Positions 16,438 through 25,593 of a stretch of DNA of 64,000 bases are shown here, in pieces; position 1 is the stretch's first letter; each line of letters begins with the position of its first letter. Made by a program: the position numbers and the translations under genes. The DNA comes from Ruminococcaceae bacterium UBA4871 (lineage in GTDB: Bacteria > Bacillota > Clostridia > Oscillospirales > Acutalibacteraceae). The notes beneath the pieces are model-generated. The model did not search any database. It was given only the letters and a program-made list of their open reading frames with translations, and was not told the origin of the DNA. The DNA is taken from NCBI GenBank assembly GCA_002399445.1, contig DHDR01000010.1:19774-83773 (forward strand). Direction: 5' to 3'.

Positions 16438-17664
16438 ATGTTACCAAAGCAAGAAGTTGTGGCAATGATTCTGGCAGGAGGTCAGGGCAGCCGGCTTGGA
16501 GTGCTGACTAAAAAATTGGCAAAACCGGCGGTCCCTTACGGTGGAAAGTACCGAATCATTGACTTTCCACTTTCAAATTGCGTGAATTCCGGTATTGAGA
16601 CAGTTGGTGTGCTGACACAGTATCAACCGCTGGAACTGAATGAATACATTGGGTCCGGGCAGCCGTGGGATTTGGACAGCATGAACGCTGGTGTTCGGGT
16701 GCTGCCGCCTTATCAGCGCAGCCGTAAATCTGACTGGTATAAAGGTACGGCAAATGCGATTTATCAAAATATGCCCTTTATTGAGCGCTATAACCCAGAA
16801 TATGTGCTGATTCTTTCCGGCGATCATATTTATAAGATGGATTACTCGAAAATGATTGCTTATCATAAGGAGAAAAATGCAGACTGCACAATTGCAGCGT
16901 TTGAGGTTCCAATGGATGAGGCTTCACGCTTTGGCATTATGAATACACGGGAAGACGGCTCCATTTACCAATTTGATGAGAAGCCGAAAAAGCCGAAGAG
17001 CAATAAGGCCAGTATGGGTATCTATGTTTTTACATGGAGCAAACTGAAAAAATATCTAGAAGCTGATGAAGCAAATTCAAAGAGTGGAAACGACTTTGGA
17101 CATGATATTCTTCCGGCCATGCTGGAAGCCGGTGAGCGTATGTTTGCTTATTCATTTGAGGGGTACTGGAAAGATGTTGGAACAATTGAGAGCTTGTGGG
17201 AATCAAATATGGATCTGCTGAACCCGAATATTCCGCTGGATCTTTCCGAAGATACTTGGAAAATTTATTCTCGAAATCCGGTTATGCCGCCGCATTATAT
17301 TTCTAAAGATGCACAGGTACAGAATTCGTTGGTTGCAGAGGGTGCAAATGTGTATGGGGAAATTGACTTTGCAGTTTTGTTCTCTGGTGTTTACATTGCC
17401 CCGGGTGCGGTTGTGAGGGATTCTATTATTATGCCAGGTACCCGCATTGAAGAGGGCGCAGTGGTGCAGTACGCCATTATTGCCGAAAATTCGGTGATTG
17501 GAAAGGAAGCTGTCATTGGGCAGCGCCCGGAAGACATGCATGACAAGGATGAGTGGGGCGTTGCTGTCGTTGGAAGCAATTGTACTGTTCCACCAAAGGC
17601 GGTCGTGCCACCGAAAGCAATGGTGGATGCGGAGACAATGGCAGAGGAGGCACAGAAAAAATGA
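16438..17664 (+). CDS. glgC: Glucose-1-phosphate adenylyltransferase, catalytic subunit
   Basis: 408 residues. It makes ADP-glucose from ATP and glucose-1-phosphate, the committed step of glycogen synthesis. Nucleotidyltransferase signatures are AMILAGGQGSRLGVLT and LAKPAVPYGGKYRIIDF. YVLILSGDHIYKMDY carries the metal-binding Asp, and FEGYWKDVGTIESLWESN is near the end of the catalytic domain. A left-handed beta-helix of hexapeptide repeats follows (about 290-390). The ribosome site AAAGGAGG precedes ATG. It overlaps glgD by four bases, matching the known GlgC-GlgD partnership in Firmicutes. Confidence 0.95.
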   Translation: MLPKQEVVAMILAGGQGSRLGVLTKKLAKPAVPYGGKYRIIDFPLSNCVNSGIETVGVLTQYQPLELNEYIGSGQPWDLDSMNAGVRVLPPYQRSRKSDWYKGTANAIYQNMPFIERYNPEYVLILSGDHIYKMDYSKMIAYHKEKNADCTIAAFEVPMDEASRFGIMNTREDGSIYQFDEKPKKPKSNKASMGIYVFTWSKLKKYLEADEANSKSGNDFGHDILPAMLEAGERMFAYSFEGYWKDVGTIESLWESNMDLLNPNIPLDLSEDTWKIYSRNPVMPPHYISKDAQVQNSLVAEGANVYGEIDFAVLFSGVYIAPGAVVRDSIIMPGTRIEEGAVVQYAIIAENSVIGKEAVIGQRPEDMHDKDEWGVAVVGSNCTVPPKAVVPPKAMVDAETMAEEAQKK

Positions 17665-18776
17665 ATGCAAATAATGTGCTGGGTATTATTTTTTCCAATT
17701 TGCATGAGGAAAAAGTCAGAGAGCTGACAGAAACACGGACCATGGGCAGTGTGCCTTTTGGCGGGCGCTATCGCCTCATTGATTTTGCTTTGTCCAATAT
17801 GGTGAATTCCGGCATTAACAAGGTGGGGGTGATTACAAAGAGCAACTATCAGTCCTTGATGGATCACCTTGGATCTGGAAAGGCATGGGACCTTTCCCGT
17901 AAACGAGAAGGACTGTTTATCCTGCCGCCTTTTTCAAGCGGAGGTTCTGGTTACAACAATCGCATCGAGTCGTTGAATTCAATTACTCGCTTTCTTTCTC
18001 ATTCCAATGAAAAATATGTTTTTTTGACAGACAGCGACTATATCTGTAATATAGATCTTAATGAAATTTTGGCTTCACATGTCAAATCCGGTGCAGATGT
18101 GACCTTGGCATACCGTTACGGACATATTCCTCAAAACTGTGCTGCGTCGATTTCTTATGAAGTCGATCCGGATGGCATGATTCGGGGCGCACTGGTCCAG
18201 CCGAAAGTAGATGGTGCGTGCAACTATGGTCTGCCGATGATGCTGATGGACCGGGAATTGCTGATGAAGCTGGTGGCCGACTGCGTCAGCCGCAATCTCT
18301 ATGATTTTCAGCGGGACCTTATTCAGCGCAATATTCCCAATTATCGTTTTCACGGGTACGAATTTACCGGCTTCATTAGTTTCATCAGCAGTATGAACGA
18401 TTATTTTGAGTCTAATATGGCACTGATGCAGCCCAAAGTGCGCAGTGAGCTGTTTAATCCAAACCGTCCGATTTACACGAAAGTGCGGGACGATATGCCG
18501 GCGCGCTATGGATTAGGCAGTGAAGTGAGCAATTGTCTGGTTGCAGACGGCTGTGTTATTGAAGGTGCAGTGCAGAACTGTGTCCTGTTTCGCGGTGTAC
18601 ATATTGGCAAAAATTCAAAAGTGAAAAATTGTGTGATTATGCAGGACAGCATGATCAGACAGAACTGCAAACTGGATTATGTGATTATAGATAAAGATGT
18701 TACGATTAAAGATGACCGGTCCTTAATGGGTTTTCAATCCTATCCAGTGTTTATCAATAAGGGCAGTATTGTCTGA
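17661..18776 (+). CDS. glgD: ADP-glucose pyrophosphorylase accessory subunit GlgD
   Basis: 371 residues, homologous to GlgC but with a degraded nucleotide loop: the GGQGSRL motif is replaced by IIFSNLHEEKVREL. PFGGRYRLIDFALSNMVNSGI and FLTDSDYICNIDL are kept. In Firmicutes GlgD is catalytically weak and boosts GlgC in a mixed tetramer. ATG 17661 overlaps the glgC stop (ATGA). The C-terminal hexapeptide helix (VIEGAVQNCVLFRGVHIG) is intact. The order within the operon supports the assignment over a second active GlgC. Confidence 0.93.
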   Translation: MNANNVLGIIFSNLHEEKVRELTETRTMGSVPFGGRYRLIDFALSNMVNSGINKVGVITKSNYQSLMDHLGSGKAWDLSRKREGLFILPPFSSGGSGYNNRIESLNSITRFLSHSNEKYVFLTDSDYICNIDLNEILASHVKSGADVTLAYRYGHIPQNCAASISYEVDPDGMIRGALVQPKVDGACNYGLPMMLMDRELLMKLVADCVSRNLYDFQRDLIQRNIPNYRFHGYEFTGFISFISSMNDYFESNMALMQPKVRSELFNPNRPIYTKVRDDMPARYGLGSEVSNCLVADGCVIEGAVQNCVLFRGVHIGKNSKVKNCVIMQDSMIRQNCKLDYVIIDKDVTIKDDRSLMGFQSYPVFINKGSIV

Positions 18777-18828
18777 CGGATTGATGACCAAAAAGCCGGC
18801 AGGCAAAAACAAGGAAGGACGATGTTTC

Positions 18829-20253
18829 ATGAAGGTCTTATATTGCACAAGTGAGGCACAGCCATTTGCTGCGACCGGCGGATTGGCGGATGTGGCGGGC
18901 TCACTGCCGCAGGCTCTGCGGCAGCGGCTCATCGGATGCCGTGTGGTGATGCCCCTGTATGAGGATATTCCGCAGAAGATGCGGGATAACATGAAATTTG
19001 TCACCAGCCTGTCTGTACCGGTGGCATGGCGGCGGCAATACTGTGGTGTATTTGAAGCACGCGCAGGCGGTGTGATTTACTACTTGATTGACAACCAGTA
19101 TTATTTTAAGCGTAAAGGGCTGTATGGCCACTATGATGATGCAGAACGGTTTGCATTCCTTTCCCGTGCAGCGCTGGAGATGCTTCCATATCTGGACTTT
19201 AAACCGGATATCATTCATTGCAATGATTGGCAGACAGCTTTAGTACCGGTTTATTATAGTATTTTCTATGCCAATAACGATTGGTACCGCGGCATTAAAA
19301 CAGTCTTTACCATCCACAACATTCAGTATCAGGGAAAGTATGGACCGGAATTGGTGGAAAATGTGCTGGGAATTCCCAAGAGCGACTATCCAATTCTGGA
19401 ATATGATGATTGTGTAAATATGGTTAAGGGTGCTATTGAGACCGCAAACCAAATTACAACAGTCAGTCCGACTTATGCGAAGGAAATTTTAGACCCATGG
19501 TATTCCCATGGACTGGACGGTATTTTACGGCAGCGTGCATGGAAGCTGTGTGGAATCCTGAATGGAATCGATACTGTTTCTTATGATCCGGAAACGGATA
19601 AAGATATTTATGCGCACTATACAGCAGATGACCTTTCCGGAAAAGCAGAAAATAAGCGCGCTTTACAGGAACGCCTTGGACTGGAGCAGAATCCGGATGT
19701 TCCGCTGGTCAGCATGGTGACCCGCATGGTGTCGCATAAAGGACTTGATTTGGTCAAAGAAGATTTGGACCGGCTGATGCAGGAAACTAATATTCAGTTT
19801 GCAATCTTGGGCAGCGGAGACTGGGAATACGAGAAGTTTTTCCGGCAGATGCAGGGACACTATCCCGGCCGCATGTGTGCCTGTCATGGCTTTGTGCCGG
19901 AACTTTCGCGGAAGATTTATGCCGGTTCTGACATTTTCTTAATGCCCAGTAAGAGCGAGCCCTGTGGGCTGTCACAGATGATTGCACTGCGCTATGGTAC
20001 AATCCCTATCGTGCGGGAAACTGGCGGCCTGAAAGATTCGATTCAGGACAGTGGCGATGGAGAGGGCAACGGATTCACCTTTCATGACTATTCCAGTGTG
20101 GATATGGATAATGCGGTTCGCCGTGCCTTGCAGGGCTATCAGGATCAAGAAGGTTGGAAGATATTAGTTCAGCGGGCCATGCGCTGTAACATGAGCTGGG
20201 GAAAATCTGCAAATGAATACATTCGTCTGTACCGTGATTTGTTGAAAGAGTAA
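18829..20253 (+). CDS. glgA: Glycogen synthase (ADP-glucose, GT5)
   Basis: 474 residues. It transfers glucose from ADP-glucose to the growing glucan chain. The N-terminal nucleotide-sugar motif reads FAATGGLADVAGSLPQAL, where many bacterial enzymes have KTGGL; the Lys is Ala here. Downstream motifs are IIHCNDWQTALVPVYY, FTIHNIQYQGKYG and SEPCGLSQMIALRYGTIPIVRETGGL. ATG 18829 follows AAGGAAGGA; an upstream in-frame ATG at 18784 has no site. It is last in the glycogen operon. Confidence 0.95.
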   Translation: MKVLYCTSEAQPFAATGGLADVAGSLPQALRQRLIGCRVVMPLYEDIPQKMRDNMKFVTSLSVPVAWRRQYCGVFEARAGGVIYYLIDNQYYFKRKGLYGHYDDAERFAFLSRAALEMLPYLDFKPDIIHCNDWQTALVPVYYSIFYANNDWYRGIKTVFTIHNIQYQGKYGPELVENVLGIPKSDYPILEYDDCVNMVKGAIETANQITTVSPTYAKEILDPWYSHGLDGILRQRAWKLCGILNGIDTVSYDPETDKDIYAHYTADDLSGKAENKRALQERLGLEQNPDVPLVSMVTRMVSHKGLDLVKEDLDRLMQETNIQFAILGSGDWEYEKFFRQMQGHYPGRMCACHGFVPELSRKIYAGSDIFLMPSKSEPCGLSQMIALRYGTIPIVRETGGLKDSIQDSGDGEGNGFTFHDYSSVDMDNAVRRALQGYQDQEGWKILVQRAMRCNMSWGKSANEYIRLYRDLLKE

Positions 20254-20302
20254 TTTTCTTGAGAAAGATTTAACAGAAAACCTGACCGATATCAATTATC
20301 CT

Positions 20303-20345
20303 AAAAAGGAACGGCCGCATTTGGGAGAGCGACCGTTCCTTTTTG
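20303..20345. terminator. Bidirectional terminator between glgA and the XRE regulator
   Basis: AAAAAGGAACGG (from 20303) pairs with CCGTTCCTTTTT, with a further C-G closing pair. The flanking A and T runs make it usable from both strands: glgA on the plus strand, the regulator on the minus. Confidence 0.8.
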
Positions 20346-20427
20346 AGTCCATCCATTGCATGAAAGGTTAAATTCGTTTATACTTAAGGTACCTTTTGTT
20401 CCGAAATATAGGAATGAATTTTCATAC

Positions 20428-21120
20428 TTACGTTTTTTGCTTTTTGGTTGACGTTGATCCATCCATCCGCAGTTCAATCTGCCGAATAAGCGAAAAAAGA
20501 GAAGGAGCAAGATCGGGATAAGCACTTGCCAGTTCTTTGGGACTGAGAGTGGGGGCATCTGACTTGTCAAGGCCTTTCGCAGAACCGATGTCTTTGCCGG
20601 ACAGCAGACAGGCAAGGTTGGAAAGAGCAACTTCAGCGCAGGCAGCAGAATAACCGCCGGCCAGTTCCTTTCGGACAGCAAACAGGTCTTCCGGATTTTT
20701 GGGGTTAGAAGCGTACAGGGTCCGGAAAGCACGGTAAAAGGAGGCAAAAAGATAAGTGGAAGCCTCTTTAGCCAAATTTTCATTTTTGCAATTTTCCAAG
20801 ACAGAATAAAGGAGGGTGATTGCATTCACCAGCAGCCGCTGTTCGGCAGATACCTGTGCGGAGTGGGAAATGCAGGCAGGCTGCTGGGGAGCCAATATGG
20901 GAATGCCAGATGGATTTGCTGCACGTCCAAGCAGGTAGTCGCTGGATACGCCGTAAAAATCTGCAATCTTCACAACAAAATCCAATCCGCATTCACGGAT
21001 ACCCTTTTCATAATGAGAGAGAAGAGCTTGTGAAACGCCCAGACTTTCGGCCACTGATTTTTGGCTAAGTCCGCGCTCTTTGCGCAACAGCGTGATGATG
21101 CGCGGAAAATAGCTGTTCAA
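20428..21120 (-). CDS. XRE-family transcriptional regulator
   Basis: 230 residues. A helix-turn-helix of the Cro/CI type covers residues 7-65 (LLRKERGLSQKSVAESLGVSQALLSHYEKG), including the usual DFYGVSSDYLLGR end. The remaining 165 residues are helical and Ala/Leu-rich, with no known sensor domain. The start is TTG 21118-21120 with GGGAGG seven bases upstream. It is divergent from the histidine phosphatase gene. The 124 bases between them hold several GTAA-rich words that could be its operator, which is a guess. The target genes are unknown. Confidence 0.85.
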   Translation of the reverse strand: MNSYFPRIITLLRKERGLSQKSVAESLGVSQALLSHYEKGIRECGLDFVVKIADFYGVSSDYLLGRAANPSGIPILAPQQPACISHSAQVSAEQRLLVNAITLLYSVLENCKNENLAKEASTYLFASFYRAFRTLYASNPKNPEDLFAVRKELAGGYSAACAEVALSNLACLLSGKDIGSAKGLDKSDAPTLSPKELASAYPDLAPSLFSLIRQIELRMDGSTSTKKQKT

Positions 21121-21244
21121 TCCTGTCCCTCCCAGTCGAATGTCTGCGAATTTTGTAAATAAACGTAATGTAAAGTATAAACCAAAATAGGAAAATTGTA
21201 AACTACTATATATTGTGTAACATGTTTTTAGAAGGAGCTATATC

Positions 21245-21970
21245 ATGCAGTCTTATACAGTGTGTTTAATTCGACACGGTCTGACAGCCGGAAATTTGGA
21301 GGGACGGTATATCGGCAGCACGGATTTACCGCTCTGCAGGGAGGGCAAAGAGATGCTGGAGAAGCAGAAAGAAAAACATCCTTACCCCTCTGTGCAGGTG
21401 TGTTATTCCAGTCCAATGTTACGCTGCCTGCAATCGGCAAAAATTTTGTATCCGGATTTGACACCGCAAATCGTCACGGATTTCCGTGAAATTGACTTCG
21501 GCAGTTGGGAAAATAAAACTGCAGAGGAATTGGCAAAGGGAAATCCACAATTTGTAGAGTGGATGGAAGGAAACAAAAAAATAACGCCGCCCGGGGGTGA
21601 AAACAGTGGGTGGTGCATGCAGCGCACCTGTGCGGCATTTGAACATGTGGTGGATGGTATGCTCCGCTCCAATATTCACAGCGCAGCGCTCATTGTGCAC
21701 GGCGGTTCCATCATGTCTATTCTTTCCACATATGGACTGCCGCGTGCGAAATTCTATGACTGGATGACACAGTCAGGCTGTGGTTATTGTTTACGGATTA
21801 CGCCCGGTCTGTGGATGCGTTCCATGGTTGCGGAAGTTTATGAAACAATTCCTCCACGAAAACTGGAAACCAAACAGGAAAAACGGGAACACATGGTGCT
21901 GGATGTTGCTCGTGAAGCGGCCAACCATGTGTATGACGGCAAAACCGAGAAAGAAGAAAAAGAAACTTGA
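21245..21970 (+). CDS. Histidine phosphatase family protein (phosphoglycerate mutase-like)
   Basis: 241 residues. The RHG motif is LIRHGLTAGNLEGRYIGSTDLPL with the phospho-acceptor His near residue 11. The second His is in ALIVHGGSIMSIL, and FREIDFGSWENKTAEEL is typical of the branch that includes alpha-ribazole phosphatase. No cobalamin genes are nearby, so the substrate is open. The C-terminal 40 residues are charged (KQEKREH, KTEKEEKE). ATG follows AGAAGGAGC. The leuA promoter -35 box overlaps its stop codon. Confidence 0.85.
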   Translation: MQSYTVCLIRHGLTAGNLEGRYIGSTDLPLCREGKEMLEKQKEKHPYPSVQVCYSSPMLRCLQSAKILYPDLTPQIVTDFREIDFGSWENKTAEELAKGNPQFVEWMEGNKKITPPGGENSGWCMQRTCAAFEHVVDGMLRSNIHSAALIVHGGSIMSILSTYGLPRAKFYDWMTQSGCGYCLRITPGLWMRSMVAEVYETIPPRKLETKQEKREHMVLDVAREAANHVYDGKTEKEEKET

Positions 21971-21996
21971 CAGGATGCTCCCTGCAGCGTTATAAT
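21967..21996 (+). promoter_or_regulatory. Promoter of leuA-leuB
   Basis: TTGACA 21967-21972 and TATAAT 21991-21996 have an 18-base spacer. The -35 box overlaps the stop codon of the phosphatase gene. Confidence 0.75.
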
Positions 21997-22014
21997 AACT
22001 AAAAATGAATCGTT

Positions 22015-22284
22015 GACAAGGCAATGACGGGAATAAGGCATCTGTAAGTTGTTACAGAGAGTTGGTTGGTGGTGTGAGCCAATACAGCAGCAGGTGCGAA
22101 TAGCTCATCCCTCAGCCGCCGTCCTGAAATCAAAGTAAGGGTGGACGTTTCGGCAGCGTTACTTGCCGGAGCCTTCTCCGGATGGATGAGGCCACTGAGG
22201 GCTTCTTTTGGAGCTAAAGCTGGGTGGTACCACGATGCAATTTCGTCCCAGACACAGATTTCTCTGTGTCTGGGACTTTTTTGT
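22015..22284 (+). promoter_or_regulatory. Leucine T-box leader of leuA
   Basis: The base of Stem I is GACGGG near 22026 pairing with CCGTC near 22119. The specifier is CTC (Leu) at 22104-22106, in GAATAGCTCATCC. The T-box word GGGTGGTACCACG is at 22222-22234; its variable base T would pair with the A discriminator of tRNA-Leu. A terminator follows at 22245-22282. Uncharged tRNA-Leu should favour the antiterminator and switch on leuA-leuB when leucine is scarce. Confidence 0.92.
22245..22282 (+). terminator. Regulated terminator of the leuA T-box
   Basis: A perfect 14-base stem (GTCCCAGACACAGA with TCTGTGTCTGGGAC) is followed by six T residues. Its 5' arm overlaps the region needed for the T-box antiterminator. 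Confidence 0.9.
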
Positions 22285-22425
22285 TGCCGTGCAACATCCT
22301 GCAAAAACCGATCGGCACTGGGCCTGCTTTTAAAAATTTTATTTATTAATCGATAAAAATAAGAGCGGGTTGACTGCTTTTGTACAGGCCAACGATGCAA
22401 TTGAGGAAAAGGAGAGCTGGTTTTC

Positions 22426-24117
22426 ATGAATAATGGCTGCAAAAAGTATATCCCATTCCGGCAGATCAATCTTCCAGACCGGACTTGGCCGCAAAAAACC
22501 ATTACCAAAGCACCCATCTGGTGCAGTGTGGACTTACGGGATGGTAATCAGGCACTCATTGACCCGATGAATTTGGAAGAAAAATTAAAATTCTTTCAGC
22601 TATTGGTTGACGTTGGCTTTAAGGAAATTGAAATCGGATTTCCGTCTGCGTCGGAGACTGAGTACGAGATTTGCCGTGCACTGATTGAGCGGAATCTTAT
22701 TCCGGATGACGTAACGATTCAGGTGCTGGTACAGGCGCGTGAGCATCTGATCCGTAAAACATTTGATGCAATCCATGGAGCAAAGAATGTCATTGTGCAT
22801 TTTTACAATTCCACTTCTACTTTGCAGCGAAAAATCGTTTTTCGGAAAGATATGGACGGAATTATCGGGATTGCGGTGGATGCTGCAAAATTAATCCGCC
22901 AGTTAACGGAAAAAGAGATTGCAGAAACCGGCATGAATATCCGTTATGAGTACTCTCCGGAAAGCTTCAGCGGAACGGAAGTGGAGAACTCCGTGCGGAT
23001 TTGTGACGAGGTGCTGGAGGCTTTGGGTGCTGCACCGGAGAAAAAAGTCATTTTGAACCTGCCTGATACGGTGGAAATGTGCACCCCTAATACATTTGCC
23101 GATCAGGTAGAATACTGTATTCGCAATATCAAACACCGCGACTGCGCAGTTATCAGCGTGCATCCGCATAATGACCGTGGCACCGGCGTTGCTGCCACGG
23201 AACTTTCCTTACTGGCTGGTGCAGAACGTGTGGAGGGCACCCTCTTTGGAAATGGCGAACGCACCGGAAATGTGGATATTGTGACACTTGCCATGAATAT
23301 GTATTCACAAGGAGTAGACCCGAAACTTAACTTTTCTGATATCCACCATGTGCGTGACATCTATGAGCACTGCACAGGCATGAAAGTGCCGCCGCGGCAG
23401 CCCTATGCGGGCGACCTTGTGTTCACGGCATTTTCAGGCTCTCATCAGGATGCAATCAAAAAAGGCGTGGACTATATGCACACACATCAAAGGCCGTATT
23501 GGGAGGTCCCTTACTTGCCAATTGATCCGGCCGATGTTGGACGTGAATATGAGCCGGTTATCCGTATCAACAGCCAGTCTGGAAAGGGTGGAGCTGCATT
23601 TGTTATGCAGCAGTCTTTCGGTTTTAATATGCCGAAAGCCATGCATCCGGAATTTGGTGCGGTTGTAAAGCAGGCATGCGATAAGGCTGGACGGGAATTG
23701 ATGCCGAAAGAAATCTATAGTTTGTTTAACGAAGAATATTTGGAAGTTAACAGTCCTTATAATCTTAAATCCTACAAATTGCATGAAGAAAATGAAGAAG
23801 GAGCAGCAGGCAGCAACCCGGTGCAATTTGAAGGAAATCTGTGTTTCCAGCATGAAGATCATCCAATCCGTGCGGTGGGAAATGGACCAATTGACGCATT
23901 TTTCCGTGCGCTGGAGCAGGTTGGTGTGCAGAATTACAAGTTTGTCACCTATCAGGAGCATGCAATTTCCCGCGGTGCGGACAGCAAGGCCGTTTCCTAT
24001 ATCCACTTAAAAGACCCGAATGGGAAGGATGCCTTTGGAATCGGAATCGACAGCAATATCAGTCTTGCCTCTATTAAAGGGATCATTTGTGCTATCAACC
24101 GTTCCAAGCGTGCATAA
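22426..24117 (+). CDS. leuA: 2-isopropylmalate synthase
   Basis: 563 residues. It condenses acetyl-CoA with 2-oxoisovalerate, the first step of leucine synthesis. The HMGL-like barrel starts at IWCSVDLRDGNQALIDPM, where metal-binding Asp and Arg lie, and has the metal pair in VHPHNDRGTGVA. GNGERTGNVDIVTLA is the family signature. The C-terminal 130 residues (from about 430) resemble the leucine-sensing regulatory domain. Length and sequence fit the longer LeuA2-type enzyme. It is controlled by the leucine T-box just upstream and followed by leuB. Confidence 0.95.
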   Translation: MNNGCKKYIPFRQINLPDRTWPQKTITKAPIWCSVDLRDGNQALIDPMNLEEKLKFFQLLVDVGFKEIEIGFPSASETEYEICRALIERNLIPDDVTIQVLVQAREHLIRKTFDAIHGAKNVIVHFYNSTSTLQRKIVFRKDMDGIIGIAVDAAKLIRQLTEKEIAETGMNIRYEYSPESFSGTEVENSVRICDEVLEALGAAPEKKVILNLPDTVEMCTPNTFADQVEYCIRNIKHRDCAVISVHPHNDRGTGVAATELSLLAGAERVEGTLFGNGERTGNVDIVTLAMNMYSQGVDPKLNFSDIHHVRDIYEHCTGMKVPPRQPYAGDLVFTAFSGSHQDAIKKGVDYMHTHQRPYWEVPYLPIDPADVGREYEPVIRINSQSGKGGAAFVMQQSFGFNMPKAMHPEFGAVVKQACDKAGRELMPKEIYSLFNEEYLEVNSPYNLKSYKLHEENEEGAAGSNPVQFEGNLCFQHEDHPIRAVGNGPIDAFFRALEQVGVQNYKFVTYQEHAISRGADSKAVSYIHLKDPNGKDAFGIGIDSNISLASIKGIICAINRSKRA

Positions 24118-24168
24118 GAGAGAGCTTCTATCTATTTTATATGTTAAAATCAAGCAGGAGGGAAAAGA

Positions 24169-25239
24169 ATGCAGACATATCATATCGCCGTTTTAAAAGG
24201 CGATGGAATCGGCCCGGAAATTGTGGAACAGGCGATGAAGGCACTGAAGGAAGCAGGCCGGAAATTTGACTTCGGCGTAGATTTTCAGGAGGCACTGTTG
24301 GGAGGATGCGCAATTGATAAAACTGGCGTGCCGCTCCCACAAAAAACCATTGCTATTTGCAAGGCAGCGGACAGTACGCTGCTGGGGGCTGTCGGCGGCC
24401 CCAAATGGGACAGCCAGCCGGGGAACAACCGGCCGGAAAAAGGACTGCTGGGGATTCGTTCAGCACTCGGCTTATTTGCAAATCTGCGTCCGGCAGTTAT
24501 TTTTCCGGAACTGCGCAGTGCATCTCCGCTGAAGGAAGAGATTATCGGCGACAACTTGAATGTCCTTATTGTCCGGGAACTGACCGGTGGGATCTATTTT
24601 GGCGAGCGCGGACGCTGCACAGAAGACGGTGTGGAGGCAGCCTATGATACGGAAAAGTATTCCGTAACGGAAATTGAGCGCATTGTGCGGGTCGGTTTTC
24701 AAATGGCCATGAAACGCAGCAAGAAACTCTGCAGTGTGGACAAAGCCAATGTATTGGAGTCTTCCCGCCTGTGGAGAGCGACCGTTGAACGTTTGAGCAA
24801 AGACTACCCAGAGGTTGAGGTTTCCCATCTGTATGTCGATAATTGCGCAATGCAGCTGGTACGCAATCCAAAACAGTTTGACGTAATTGTGACATCCAAT
24901 ATGTTTGGGGATATTCTCTCTGATGAGGCGAGTATGATTTCCGGTTCCATTGGGATGCTGGCTTCTGCAAGCCTGAGCGCGGGTAAGTCCGGCTTGTATG
25001 AACCCATTCACGGTTCTGCACCGGATATTGCAGGTACAGGTAAGGCAAACCCGCTGGCGACGATTCTTTCCGGTGCTATGATGCTGCGGTATTCTCTTGA
25101 CCAGTCGAAAGCAGCGGATGCAATTGAAGCGGCCGTTTCGGCGGCTCTGAAAAAGGGCCGTACCTGCGACATTGCTGCCAAAGGTCTGCCGACACTCTCC
25201 TGCACAGAAATGGGCGATCTTGTCTGCAGCCTGATTTGA
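24169..25239 (+). CDS. leuB: 3-isopropylmalate dehydrogenase
   Basis: 356 residues. It oxidises and decarboxylates 3-isopropylmalate with NAD in leucine synthesis. Signatures include AVLKGDGIGPEIV, LLGAVGGPKWD, VRELTGGIYFG and NMFGDILSDEASMISGSIGM, which carries metal-binding Asp residues. The NAD-loop motif GLYEPIHGSAPDIAG is near the end. AGGAGGG precedes ATG. It lies 51 bases after leuA and shares its T-box control. leuC and leuD, which act between these two enzymes, are not here and must lie elsewhere. Confidence 0.96.
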   Translation: MQTYHIAVLKGDGIGPEIVEQAMKALKEAGRKFDFGVDFQEALLGGCAIDKTGVPLPQKTIAICKAADSTLLGAVGGPKWDSQPGNNRPEKGLLGIRSALGLFANLRPAVIFPELRSASPLKEEIIGDNLNVLIVRELTGGIYFGERGRCTEDGVEAAYDTEKYSVTEIERIVRVGFQMAMKRSKKLCSVDKANVLESSRLWRATVERLSKDYPEVEVSHLYVDNCAMQLVRNPKQFDVIVTSNMFGDILSDEASMISGSIGMLASASLSAGKSGLYEPIHGSAPDIAGTGKANPLATILSGAMMLRYSLDQSKAADAIEAAVSAALKKGRTCDIAAKGLPTLSCTEMGDLVCSLI

Positions 25240-25252
25240 CTTCTTATAAAGG

Positions 25253-25300
25253 TTTTAAAAAATCCGTAAACTGTGGTAAAGCAGTTTACGGATTTTTTTT
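25253..25300. terminator. Bidirectional terminator between leuB and the ddl-rsmA operon
   Basis: A perfect stem (AATCCGTAAACTG with CAGTTTACGGATT, loop TGGTAAAG) is flanked by AAAAAA on the left and TTTTTTTT on the right, so it can end transcripts from both sides. Confidence 0.88.
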
Positions 25301-25337
25301 AGAACAACAGAAGAAGAATCGGCTTAGAATTTCGGCT

Positions 25338-25568
25338 TTAATCCTCATGCGGTTTTTCGGCTGGTTTGGGCATATCTTCCGGAAGAGGTTCTTTCCATGC
25401 CTGAAAAGCAAGATAGATGCCGCCGAGCGCCGTTACAATGGCTACAGACGCTGCTGCCATTGACAAGTTGTCCTGATCAAGCGGGCTGAAAATCATGGCA
25501 ACCAGTGTACATCCAAAGGCAATGCAGAAAAAGATTTCAGACATTTTTCCATCGGAACATTGTGACAC
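25338..25568 (-). CDS. Small two-helix membrane protein, unknown
   Basis: 76 residues. Two hydrophobic segments (IFFCIAFGCTLVAMIF and MAAASVAIVTALGGIYLAF) are joined by a short polar loop. The cytoplasmic tail is rich in Pro, Glu and Lys. The start is GTG 25566-25568 with GGAGG eight bases upstream. It is last in the ddl-to-rsmA operon, 25 bases after rsmA. No family is recognised. Confidence 0.65.
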   Translation of the reverse strand: MSQCSDGKMSEIFFCIAFGCTLVAMIFSPLDQDNLSMAAASVAIVTALGGIYLAFQAWKEPLPEDMPKPAEKPHED

Positions 25569-25593
25569 AAAGGGTACCTCCGTTCAAAATGAT

